In this document: piece after piece, positions 34,324 through 41,785 of the stretch
How positions within the stretch are numbered: the stretch's first letter is position 1
How the letters are laid out: every line of letters starts with the position of its first letter
NCBI GenBank assembly: GCA_002363865.1
Contig: DEWY01000006.1
Span: 519,693 to 583,692, forward strand
DNA length: 64,000 nt
Direction of reading: 5' to 3'
Source of the DNA: Caulobacteraceae bacterium UBA3198
Lineage (GTDB): Bacteria > Pseudomonadota > Alphaproteobacteria > Caulobacterales > Caulobacteraceae
Position numbers and translations under genes: made by a program
Notes under the pieces: generated by a model
Database searches by the model: none
Told to the model about the DNA's origin: nothing
Seen by the model: the letters and a program-made list of their open reading frames with translations, nothing else

Positions 34324-34412
34324 CCGTCACCCCCGGGCTTGACCCGGGGGTCCATGCACACCGCGGCTGGCCCGGTGTTCATGGATGGTCGGATCAAGTC
34401 CGACCATGACGG
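34324..34412. repeat. Dispersed two-hairpin intergenic repeat, copy 2 (inverted relative to copy 1)
   Basis: Its reverse complement matches 13407-13494 except for a roughly ten-base centre and a few changes. In hairpin 2 the arm changes T to C and the facing base A to G, preserving pairing. It again lies between convergent genes. Confidence 0.85.
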
Positions 34413-34444
34413 CTGGTTGGCGGATGGTCCTGGGAGCGCCCTCG

Positions 34445-35173
34445 TCAAAATCCGGGGACGTCGACCACCAATAGGCCTGGACCATCTAGCGGCAGCTGCG
34501 CGACGACCTCGCCCGCGGGATCAAGCAGAGCGGTCGGCCCCCAGGCCACGCCGTCGCCCTGGGCGCCGGTGACGTCGGCCGAAAGGCACCACAGCCCTGT
34601 CTCCCGGCAGCGATCGCCCCGCACGGGATTGTGCCGGTCCTTCCAGTCCAGGGCGATGGCCCGCGGCAGCATGTTGTTGGCCGGACAGACCAGAAGGCTT
34701 GCGCCCTGGTCGGCCACCTTCTGCGCGGCCTCAGGGAAGTTGGTGTCAAAGCAGATATTGATCCCGAAGCGCAGGCCGCCAGCCTCAAAGACGGCGCAGT
34801 CCTCGCCTGGCGTAAACACCGTCTCACTCTTCAGAAGATGGGTCTTGCGATAGCGGCCGATCAGCCGGCGCCCCTCGATCACCACGGCGGTATTGTAGAG
34901 CCGCCCGCCTTCGGCCTCGATCAAACCCAGCACCAGCAGGGGACCGGCCTCCGGCAGCTGGCCCGCCACATCGGCGAAGGCCGACGATCCAAGGTCCAGG
35001 GCCGCCCGCCGGGCCGCTTCGGGCTCCACCAGATAGCCCTGCAGGAAAGCTTCGGGAAAACACAGCAAAGACGCCCCGGCGTCCTGCGCCTGTGCGATCG
35101 CCCCGCGGGCATAGGCCAAGGCGCCGGTCACATCCTCCCAGAAGACCGGCGTCTGGGCCGCGGCGATTTTCAC
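34445..35173 (-). CDS. Carbon-nitrogen hydrolase (nitrilase superfamily)
   Basis: This 242-residue enzyme has the Glu-Lys-Cys triad: Glu in LCFPEAFLQGY, Lys in YRKTHLL, Cys in GINICFDTNFPE. It is an amidase-type hydrolase with unknown substrate. The start is GTG 35173, whose last two bases form the upstream TGA (GTGA overlap), rather than an upstream ATG inside the Rieske gene. It is the last gene of a coupled tsaD-gpsA-YCII-Rieske group. Confidence 0.88.
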   Translation of the reverse strand: MKIAAAQTPVFWEDVTGALAYARGAIAQAQDAGASLLCFPEAFLQGYLVEPEAARRAALDLGSSAFADVAGQLPEAGPLLVLGLIEAEGGRLYNTAVVIEGRRLIGRYRKTHLLKSETVFTPGEDCAVFEAGGLRFGINICFDTNFPEAAQKVADQGASLLVCPANNMLPRAIALDWKDRHNPVRGDRCRETGLWCLSADVTGAQGDGVAWGPTALLDPAGEVVAQLPLDGPGLLVVDVPGF

Positions 35174-35526
35174 GCCGTCACCACCCGCCCCTCGCGAACC
35201 TCCACTGGCCAGGGGCTGAGGTGTTCGCCGAAGCAGGGGCCGGCGACGCATTCGCCCGTCAGCGGCGTGAACAGGGCGCCGTGGCCGGCGCAGAGGATGT
35301 GGCGGTGGTCCCGCGTCAGGTAGCGGTCGTCGAGCGCCGACAGCGGCCAGCCGGCGTGGGGGCAGGAGTCCACATAGCCGCGGATCTCCTCGCCCACGCG
35401 GACCACGACGCCGGCGAACATGGCGGCCTCGGCGCGAAATCGGAAGCTCTTGGCCCCGGGCTCTGTGATCTCGTCCAGGGCGCAGAGATCGGTCCCGGCG
35501 GCGGGTCTGGCGGGGTTGCCGCTCAA
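35170..35526 (-). CDS. Rieske [2Fe-2S] ferredoxin-like protein
   Basis: This 118-residue protein has the cluster-binding motifs CPHAGWPL (Cys, His) and CAGHGALF (Cys, His), in a soluble Rieske domain without membrane anchor or oxygenase domain. It likely donates electrons to a partner enzyme or serves in a small redox pathway. It starts with TTG 35526 in TTGA overlap with the YCII gene. Confidence 0.9.
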   Translation of the reverse strand: MSGNPARPAAGTDLCALDEITEPGAKSFRFRAEAAMFAGVVVRVGEEIRGYVDSCPHAGWPLSALDDRYLTRDHRHILCAGHGALFTPLTGECVAGPCFGEHLSPWPVEVREGRVVTA

Positions 35527-35810
35527 GCCAGGGCCCCGCGGGTGATCTTCATGGCCGAGATCTCCACCCGCTCGAAGACGCCGGCGGACTTGTAGGGATC
35601 AGCCGCGCTGAAGGCCTGAACCTCGGCCAGGGTTTCGGCCTCGTAGAGGATGAGCGAGCCGGCCATTTCGCCGGCCTCGTCGAGCAGGGGGCCGGCCAGT
35701 TTCACGCGCTCCAGGTGCTCGCCGATATAGGCCAGATGCGCCTCGCGCACGGCCATGCGCTCGGCGAGCGCATTCTTCTTGTCGAAGCACATCAGCACGA
35801 AAATGGTCAT
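35523..35810 (-). CDS. YCII family protein
   Basis: This 95-residue single-domain protein starts TIFVLMCFDKKNALAERMAVREAHL and has GSLILYEAETLAEVQAFSAADPYKSAGVF, giving the conserved Asp-Pro-Tyr region of small YCII proteins. Placement directly after gpsA is common in alphaproteobacteria. ATG 35810 overlaps the gpsA stop (ATGA). Function is unknown. Confidence 0.88.
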   Translation of the reverse strand: MTIFVLMCFDKKNALAERMAVREAHLAYIGEHLERVKLAGPLLDEAGEMAGSLILYEAETLAEVQAFSAADPYKSAGVFERVEISAMKITRGALA

Positions 35811-36820
35811 TCAGAATCCTCGCGTTCGTCTTTCAGGGGGCGGGAGAGCAGGCCAGCAATGGCCGCATCGACGCCAACCTCGCCGGCCAGGATGGCGGCC
35901 ACGGCCTCACAGATCGGGGTCTCGACCCCGAGCCTGGCCGCCAGCTGGCGCACGGCGGGCGCAGACGCCACCCCTTCGGCCACCGAGAGCTTGCCGGCCA
36001 GGGCCTGGTCAAGGGTCTGGCCGCCGCCCAGCGCCAGGCCGACGCTCATGTTTCGCGACTGGGGGCTGGAGCAGGTCAGCACCAGGTCGCCGAGGCCACA
36101 AAGGCCGGCGACGGTCTCGGGCTGACCGCCCAGGGCGACGGCCACCCGGGTCATTTCCGCAAAGCCGCGGGTGATGAGCGCCGCGTGCGCGCTGCGCCCC
36201 AGGCCGCGGCCCTCGACAATGCCGCAGGCGATGGCCAGCACATTCTTGATCGCCCCGCCCACCTCGGCGCCGATCATGTCCGGGGCGTAATAGGGGCGGA
36301 AGGCCGGCAGGGCGATGGCTTCGGCCAGCGCCCGACCCAGGGCCTCATCGGGACAGGCCAGGGTCACGGCGGTGGGCAGGCCCCGGGCCACCTCGCCGGC
36401 GAAGCTCGGTCCCGACAGCACGGCGGGGGCGGCGTCCGGCAGGGTCTCGGCCAGGACCTCCGTCATCAGCTTCAGCGAGCCCTGCTCCACCCCCTTGGCG
36501 CAGAGCAGGATCGGCAGGCCCGGCCGGGCGTGCGGGGCGAAGGCTGTGAGCGCGGCGCGCAGATGCTGGGCCGGCGCCACCATCAGGATCAGGTCGCTAC
36601 CAGCCAGATCAGACAGGTCGCCGGTGCAGACCAGGGCCTTGTCCAGGGGCACGCCCGGCAGGAACAGGCTGTTTTCGCCAGTCTCGCTGATGGCTGTGAC
36701 CACCTCGGGCTCGCGAGCCCACAGGGTGGTGGAGAGCCCGGCCCGCAGGCAGACCTGGGCGAGCGCCGTGCCCCAGGCGCCGGCGCCGATGACTCCGGCG
36801 CGTTTCATGGACTGGCTCAT
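35807..36820 (-). CDS. gpsA: Glycerol-3-phosphate dehydrogenase [NAD(P)+]
   Basis: This 337-residue enzyme makes sn-glycerol 3-phosphate for phospholipids. It has VIGAGAWGTALAQV near the N-terminus, NSLFLPGVPLD, the catalytic lysine in GAIKNVLAIACGI, and GLGDLVLTCSSPQSRN. ATG 36820 overlaps the TsaD stop (ATGA), though MKRAGVIG at 36808 is an alternative start. Confidence 0.95.
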   Translation of the reverse strand: MSQSMKRAGVIGAGAWGTALAQVCLRAGLSTTLWAREPEVVTAISETGENSLFLPGVPLDKALVCTGDLSDLAGSDLILMVAPAQHLRAALTAFAPHARPGLPILLCAKGVEQGSLKLMTEVLAETLPDAAPAVLSGPSFAGEVARGLPTAVTLACPDEALGRALAEAIALPAFRPYYAPDMIGAEVGGAIKNVLAIACGIVEGRGLGRSAHAALITRGFAEMTRVAVALGGQPETVAGLCGLGDLVLTCSSPQSRNMSVGLALGGGQTLDQALAGKLSVAEGVASAPAVRQLAARLGVETPICEAVAAILAGEVGVDAAIAGLLSRPLKDEREDSE

Positions 36821-37920
36821 GCCTTGGCGCCCTTTCGACCGGCGAGGTGGCTGGGATTGGCGGCTGCGGCGGCCGCGTCCAGCGGCCAGCGGGGGCGGGC
36901 CGGGGCGTCGAGGGGGTCGCTGATCCCCAGGGCCAGCCGCTCGGCGCCGGCGAGAGCGATCATGGCGGCGTTGTCGGTGCAGTAGGCCAGCGGCGGGGCG
37001 GTGAACGAAAAGCCCCTAGCGCGGGCCGCTTCTTCCAGGACCGCGCGCACGGTCCCGTTGGCGGCGACCCCGCCGGCCACCACGAACCGCAGGGCCTCGC
37101 CCGCGTGGGCTTGCGCGTAGAGGTCCATGGCTCGCTCGGTGCGTTCGCGCAGCTGGCGGGCGATGGCGGCCTGCACGGCGGCGGCCAGGTCCCGGCGCTC
37201 GGCCTCCGTGCTCAGCCCCTCGGCGATCCGCGCCGCGGCGGTCTTCAGGCCGGAAAAGGAGAAGTCGCAGTCCTTGTGACCCAGGCGCGCCCGCGGCAGG
37301 GCGTAGCGCTCAGCATTGCCGCCGACCGCGAGCTTCTCCAGGGCCGGTCCCCCGGGATAGGGCAGGCCCAGCGTCTTGGCGATCTTGTCGAAGGCCTCGC
37401 CCGCGGCGTCATCCATGGTGGTGCCCAGGCGGCGACAGGCGCCGACCCCGCCCACCTCCAGGAGCTGGCAATGGCCGCCGGAGACCAGCAGCAGCAGGAA
37501 GGGATAGGCCACGGCCGCGCCCAGCCGGGCGGAGACCGCATGGCCCTCCAGGTGGTTGACCGCCACCAGGGGCAGGGACCGGGCGAGCGCCACGGCCTTG
37601 CCAAAGGCCAGGCCCACCATCACCCCGCCCACCAGGCCCGGCCCGGCCGTGGCCGCCACTCCGTCCAGATCGTCATAGGCGAGGCCCGCCTCGCTCATGG
37701 CCTGGGCGGCGATGGCGTCGATGGCCTCCACGTGCGAGCGGGCGGCGATTTCGGGCACCACTCCGCCATAGGGGGCGTGCTGGGCGATCTGGCTGGCGAT
37801 CACCGAGGAGAGCACCTGCACCCCGCCGTCGGCGTCCAGGCGCACCACGGCGGCGGCGGTTTCGTCGCAACTGGTCTCCAGCCCCAGGACCGTGAGCCCC
37901 AGCGTCGTGGGATCGGTCAT
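36817..37920 (-). CDS. tsaD: tRNA N6-threonylcarbamoyladenosine transferase TsaD
   Basis: This 367-residue ASKHA-fold protein transfers the threonylcarbamoyl group to A37 of ANN-decoding tRNAs. Motifs: VLGLETSCDETAAAVV, the metal-binding NHLEGHAVSA, SGGHCQL, and AAAVQAAIARQL...VAGGVAANGTVR. TsaB is 22 kb away in this window. ATG 37920 is chosen; an upstream ATG 37968 would add 16 residues. It is divergent from hemC. Confidence 0.95.
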   Translation of the reverse strand: MTDPTTLGLTVLGLETSCDETAAAVVRLDADGGVQVLSSVIASQIAQHAPYGGVVPEIAARSHVEAIDAIAAQAMSEAGLAYDDLDGVAATAGPGLVGGVMVGLAFGKAVALARSLPLVAVNHLEGHAVSARLGAAVAYPFLLLLVSGGHCQLLEVGGVGACRRLGTTMDDAAGEAFDKIAKTLGLPYPGGPALEKLAVGGNAERYALPRARLGHKDCDFSFSGLKTAAARIAEGLSTEAERRDLAAAVQAAIARQLRERTERAMDLYAQAHAGEALRFVVAGGVAANGTVRAVLEEAARARGFSFTAPPLAYCTDNAAMIALAGAERLALGISDPLDAPARPRWPLDAAAAAANPSHLAGRKGAKA

Positions 37921-37992
37921 CTGGTTGCGGCCAAGGCGCCTGTCCTGTAGCAGCGGGCTGTCAGTCATCGCATCGCAGGTAGACCGCTCACC

Positions 37993-38955
37993 GTGTCTTC
38001 GCAACCGCCCGTCGTCCGCATCGGGGCTCGTGGGTCCCAGCTCTCCCTGGCCCAGGCCGGCCAGATGCAGCGCCGTATCGCCGCCGCGCTCGGCGCAGAG
38101 CCGCAGGACGCCGAGAAGGTGGCCCCCCTGATCGTGATCCGCACCTCGGGCGATCAGATCCAGGACCGGCGCCTGCTGGAGGTGGGCGGCAAGGCCCTGT
38201 TCACCAAGGAGATCGAGGAGGCGATGCTGGACGGCCGCATCGACTGCGCGGTCCATTCCATGAAGGACATGCCCGCGGTCCTGCCGCCGGGCCTGGTCAT
38301 CGCCGCCATCCCGGAACGGGAAGATCCCCGGGACGCCTTCCTCAGCCGCGAGGCCCGCACGCTTGAGGACCTGCCCCGGGGCGCGCGCCTGGGCACCGCC
38401 AGCCTGCGCCGTCAGGCCCAGAGCCTGCACGCCCGCCCCGACCTGGACGTCCAGCTGCTGCGGGGCAATGTGGGCACCCGCATGGCCAAGCTGGAGGCCG
38501 GTGAGTACGACGCCATCATTCTCGCCTTGTCGGGCCTCAAGCGCCTGGGACTGGATGGGGCGGCCAAGAGCTTCATCGATCCCGTGGAGCGCCCGCCGGC
38601 CCCGGGCCAGGGGGCTCTGGCCATCGAGACCCGCGAGGCCGATCAGGGCCAGCCCTGGCTGGCGGCCCTGCGCGACCTGGACACCACCACCACCGTGGCC
38701 GCCGAGCGCGGCGCCATGGCCGCCCTGGAAAGCTCCTGCCGCACGCCGATCGGGGCCTATGCGACCCTGAAGGCTGGCCAGCTCTTCCTGATCGTCGAGG
38801 CCCTGTCCCCGGACGGCCGCCTGCGGTTCCGCCGCGAGGAAGGCCTGGACCTGACCGGCGCCGCCGACCCCATGGTCGCGGCCCGCGAACTGGGGCTGAA
38901 GCTGGGCGCCGAGCTGCGCGACGAGGCCGGCGACGCGATCGTCCTGCCGGAATAG
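37993..38955 (+). CDS. hemC: Hydroxymethylbilane synthase
   Basis: This 320-residue enzyme polymerises four porphobilinogen molecules into hydroxymethylbilane. It has RIGARGSQLSLAQAGQ, AVHSMKDMPAVLP, GTASLRRQAQ and the dipyrromethane-attachment Cys in ESSCRTPIGAYA. It starts at GTG 37993, with hemD 48 bases after the stop. Confidence 0.95.
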   Translation: MSSQPPVVRIGARGSQLSLAQAGQMQRRIAAALGAEPQDAEKVAPLIVIRTSGDQIQDRRLLEVGGKALFTKEIEEAMLDGRIDCAVHSMKDMPAVLPPGLVIAAIPEREDPRDAFLSREARTLEDLPRGARLGTASLRRQAQSLHARPDLDVQLLRGNVGTRMAKLEAGEYDAIILALSGLKRLGLDGAAKSFIDPVERPPAPGQGALAIETREADQGQPWLAALRDLDTTTTVAAERGAMAALESSCRTPIGAYATLKAGQLFLIVEALSPDGRLRFRREEGLDLTGAADPMVAARELGLKLGAELRDEAGDAIVLPE

Positions 38956-39003
38956 GCCGTTGCGGGGTTGCATCGCCTCTGCGGCTCAAGCTTTGCTGGC
39001 GCC

Positions 39004-39732
39004 ATGACCGCACCCCCCCGGCGCCTCATCTGGATCACGCGGGCCGAGCCGGCCGCCACGGCCACCGCCGCCCGCCTGAGATCCCTGGGGCACATGCCCC
39101 TGGTCCTGCCCCTGCTCGAGGTGCGCCCCATCGCCGAGGCTGAGCCGGACCTGACCGGCGTCAGGGCGCTGGCCTTCACCAGCGCCAATGGGGTGCGGGT
39201 CTTCGCCCAGCTCACCGAGGTTCGCGACCTGCCGGTCTTCGCCGTGGGGGCCGCCTGCGCCCAGGCCGCCCGGGCGGCGGGCTTTCGCCAGGTGCTGTCG
39301 GCGGATGGCGACGTCGCCGCCCTGGCCGCCGGCATCGCCAGCCGGGCCGGGGAATTTCGCGGACCCGTGCTGCATCCCGCCCCGACCGAGCCGGCCGGCG
39401 ACCTCGTGGGCGCCCTGGCCCAGGCCGGCGTCAAGGCGCGCACCCTGCCCATCTATGAAACGGTCCCGGTGACCCCGCCCGCTGCGGCCCTCGACCAGGC
39501 GCTCAGGGCCGAGGCCGCCCTGCTCTATTCCCCGAAGGCGGCCCGCCAATTGGCCATGCTCATGCGTGGGCGCCAGGCGCCGGACCTGCGGGCCCTGTGC
39601 CTCTCCAAGGCCGTCGCCAAGCCCCTGGCCCGCGCCCGGCTGGGACCGCGGACCTATGCGCCGGTGCCCCTGGAGTCGGCCCTGCTGAACCTGATCGACC
39701 GGGCCGCTCCGCCGGTGGCCGAGGCCTCGTGA
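39004..39732 (+). CDS. hemD: Uroporphyrinogen-III synthase
   Basis: This 242-residue protein begins IWITRAEPAATATAARLRSLGH and has the two-domain HemD layout with AFTSANGVRVF, AVGAACAQAARAAGF and the weakly conserved second half YSPKAARQL. Position after hemC supports it. Its TGA overlaps a GTG of the following small gene. Confidence 0.9.
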   Translation: MTAPPRRLIWITRAEPAATATAARLRSLGHMPLVLPLLEVRPIAEAEPDLTGVRALAFTSANGVRVFAQLTEVRDLPVFAVGAACAQAARAAGFRQVLSADGDVAALAAGIASRAGEFRGPVLHPAPTEPAGDLVGALAQAGVKARTLPIYETVPVTPPAAALDQALRAEAALLYSPKAARQLAMLMRGRQAPDLRALCLSKAVAKPLARARLGPRTYAPVPLESALLNLIDRAAPPVAEAS

Positions 39733-39899
39733 CGCCCCCGCCGCCGACCGCCGCGCCGGACGCGGATGACCCAGACCCCCGCCCGTCGGGCCCTTTGCTG
39801 GGCCTGCGGTTCTGGCTGCTCATCGCCTTCGCGGTCGTCTGCATCGTCGGCGGCCTTGCGGTGGCGCTGCTGGGGCCGGTCTGGTTCCCGGCGTCCTGA
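39729..39899 (+). CDS. Small single-pass membrane protein downstream of hemD
   Basis: This 56-residue protein has a Pro/Asp-rich N-terminus, then one helix near residues 28-50 (LRFWLLIAFAVVCIVGGLAVALLG). It starts at GTG 39729 in a GTGA overlap with hemD, which supports translation. No function is known; the context suggests a haem-pathway accessory, but this is speculative. Confidence 0.6.
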   Translation: MTPPPPTAAPDADDPDPRPSGPLLGLRFWLLIAFAVVCIVGGLAVALLGPVWFPAS

Positions 39900-39988
39900 A
39901 CACGCAGACGCTTGGCGAGCGGGCCAAGAGCCGCTAAATAGCCCGCCCGGACGTTAGCCTCGCCCCCAGCGCGGCCACGTCGTCACGG

Positions 39989-40064
39989 GCCGCCTTAGCT
40001 CAGCCGGTAGAGCGGCGCATTCGTAATGCGTAGGTCAGGTGTTCGAGTCACCTAGGCGGCACCA
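39989..40064 (+). tRNA. tRNA-Thr (anticodon CGT)
   Basis: The cloverleaf folds by eye: acceptor GCCGCCT with AGGCGGC, D arm GCTC/GAGC, anticodon stem GCGCA/TGCGT around TTCGTAA, and T arm AGGTG-TTCGAGT-CACCT. Anticodon CGT reads ACG (Thr). CCA is encoded. Confidence 0.95.
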
Positions 40065-40370
40065 CCCTTTCCCAGCGCCCGACGGGCGTTTGGTGGGCGA
40101 TCACAGTTTCAGCATCGAGCGTCCTAAGTCCCCGGACGGCGTCCAGGTGGCCGTCATTGGCGCGCACTGGGGCCAGCCGCCGGTGTGACGGCGCTCTCAT
40201 AGGGCCGGCCGAGAGACTGGGAGACCCCGAGCATGCGAACCCGGCGGCGCAGATCGTCGGGAAACACCCCGTCCACCGCCCTGGCCTTGTATCCGCCGAA
40301 CCACGGCCCAACGGGCATATGGCGCCGATCTTCGAAGAGTATGCGCCAGGGGCTTCGCAATCTTGGATGC
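40065..40370. other. Gap after tRNA-Thr; possible small reading frame on minus strand
   Basis: There is no tandem repeat, terminator with T-run, or recognisable phage or integrase relic. A minus-strand reading frame 40154-40360 (68 codons, TTG start, ten bases after the antiporter stop) has codon bias like its neighbours (RHMPVGPWFGGYKARAVDG) but matches no family I know. Confidence 0.35.
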
Positions 40371-41660
40371 TCACGGGACGATGTCTTCCTCGCCCTCCTT
40401 GAGATCGCCTTTGTCCGGTCGTTCGATCCAGGCCATCAGCGGCGTCGCGGCGATCCCATGCAGGATCACCGACATCAGGACCACCGCGCCGGTGATCGCC
40501 CAAAGACGCTCCGATGAACCGAAGTCGCCGTGGTTGATGCCATAGGCGATGTAGAAGAACGAGCCGATGCCGCGTACCCCCAGGATCGCCGAGAGCCATT
40601 GCTCGCGGCGGGTAAGGTTCGAGCCCCACATGGAAATCCAGCCCGCCAGCGGCCGGACGACCAGCAGGATGACGGCGCAGACGCCCAGGTCGGTCCAGGT
40701 GAGGCTGGACAGCAGGCCCGCGGCCAGCGCCCCGCCGAACAGCACCAGGACCAGCATGATCAGCAGCCGCTCCACCTGCTCGGCAAAGTCGTGCAGGGCG
40801 CGGTGATAGGCGTGGTTCCGCTCCCGCGACCTCAGGGTCAGGGCGGCGATGAAGACGGCCAGAAAGCCATAGCCGTTGACGAACTCCGTCGCCGTATAGA
40901 CCACGAAGGTGGCGCCCAGGGCCACGAGGCCGTCGCCGGTGGCCGACAGGCGCACATGGGGAATGTCGAAGGCGATCCAGCCCATGGCCCGGCCCAGCAG
41001 CCAGCCCATGACCAGGCCGGCTCCGATTCGCCAGACCACGTCCATGGCGCCCCAGTGCAGCCAGTCCTGTGCGCTGGGCCAGGCCATGGGATCGCCGGCG
41101 CTGGCCGCGGCGGCGGCGAAGACCAGGGCCAGATGGACAAAGGGGAAGGCCAGGCCATCATTGAAACCGGCCTCTGAGGTCAGGGCGAACCGCACCTCGG
41201 TCTCCTCCCCCGATCCCGGCGGGCCCACCTGGACGTCGGCTGCCAGCACCGGGTCGGTGGGGGCCAGGGCCGCGGCCAGCAGGACCGACATGGCCAGCGA
41301 CAGGCCTAGCGCCTGCACGCCCAGGACGGCGATGGCCAGGATGGTCAGCGGCATGGCGATGCCCAGCAGCCGCCAGGCCGACCCCCAACTGCGCCAGCCC
41401 ATGAGCCGGTCGATCTTCACGCCTGCCCCCATCAGGGCGATGATGACCACCAGTTCGGTGAGCCGCTCAGTCAGGGTGTCATAGGTCCGCGGGTCGGGAT
41501 TGAAGTTCAGGCCGCCCAGGCTGAACACCGCCACCCCGATGGCCACGCAGACGATGGCCAGGCTGAGCGGCAGGCGCTTCAGCCCCAGGGGCAGCCAGGC
41601 CACGAGCAGGATCACGGCCCCCAGCCCGAACAGGAAGAGCAGATAAGGGTCTGGGGTCAC
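40371..41660 (-). CDS. CPA1-type sodium/proton antiporter family protein
   Basis: This 429-residue protein has about 12 helices, with FALTSEAGFNDGLAFPFVHLAL carrying the ND motif typical of electroneutral CPA1 transporters and APTDPVLAADVQVG. The GTG start at 41660 has AAGGA upstream; frames further upstream have no ATG. Likely Na+ or K+ for H+ exchange. Confidence 0.88.
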   Translation of the reverse strand: MTPDPYLLFLFGLGAVILLVAWLPLGLKRLPLSLAIVCVAIGVAVFSLGGLNFNPDPRTYDTLTERLTELVVIIALMGAGVKIDRLMGWRSWGSAWRLLGIAMPLTILAIAVLGVQALGLSLAMSVLLAAALAPTDPVLAADVQVGPPGSGEETEVRFALTSEAGFNDGLAFPFVHLALVFAAAAASAGDPMAWPSAQDWLHWGAMDVVWRIGAGLVMGWLLGRAMGWIAFDIPHVRLSATGDGLVALGATFVVYTATEFVNGYGFLAVFIAALTLRSRERNHAYHRALHDFAEQVERLLIMLVLVLFGGALAAGLLSSLTWTDLGVCAVILLVVRPLAGWISMWGSNLTRREQWLSAILGVRGIGSFFYIAYGINHGDFGSSERLWAITGAVVLMSVILHGIAATPLMAWIERPDKGDLKEGEEDIVP

Positions 41661-41785
41661 GGCGCGTCCTTCTCGGGGATCATGCAACGCCCCGCACAGA
41701 CTTCGTATCCGGCGAAGCTTGGCCAAACTCGCCCCGGGAGCACATCTGTGGCAATCAGGAAGCGCTTTAGGGTTCGAGGAGCGGC

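Noticed and set aside
33757..35810. Two YCII genes as a duplicated pair
   Set aside because: They belong to different subfamilies (DGPF type and small YCII type) and differ in length and motif, so recent duplication is unlikely.
39989..40370. Integration of a mobile element at tRNA-Thr
   Set aside because: No repeat of the tRNA 3' end or integrase gene was found downstream.
40048..40629. A long minus-strand frame overlapping the tRNA-antiporter gap
   Set aside because: It overlaps both the tRNA and the antiporter end out of frame and has no recognisable domain.
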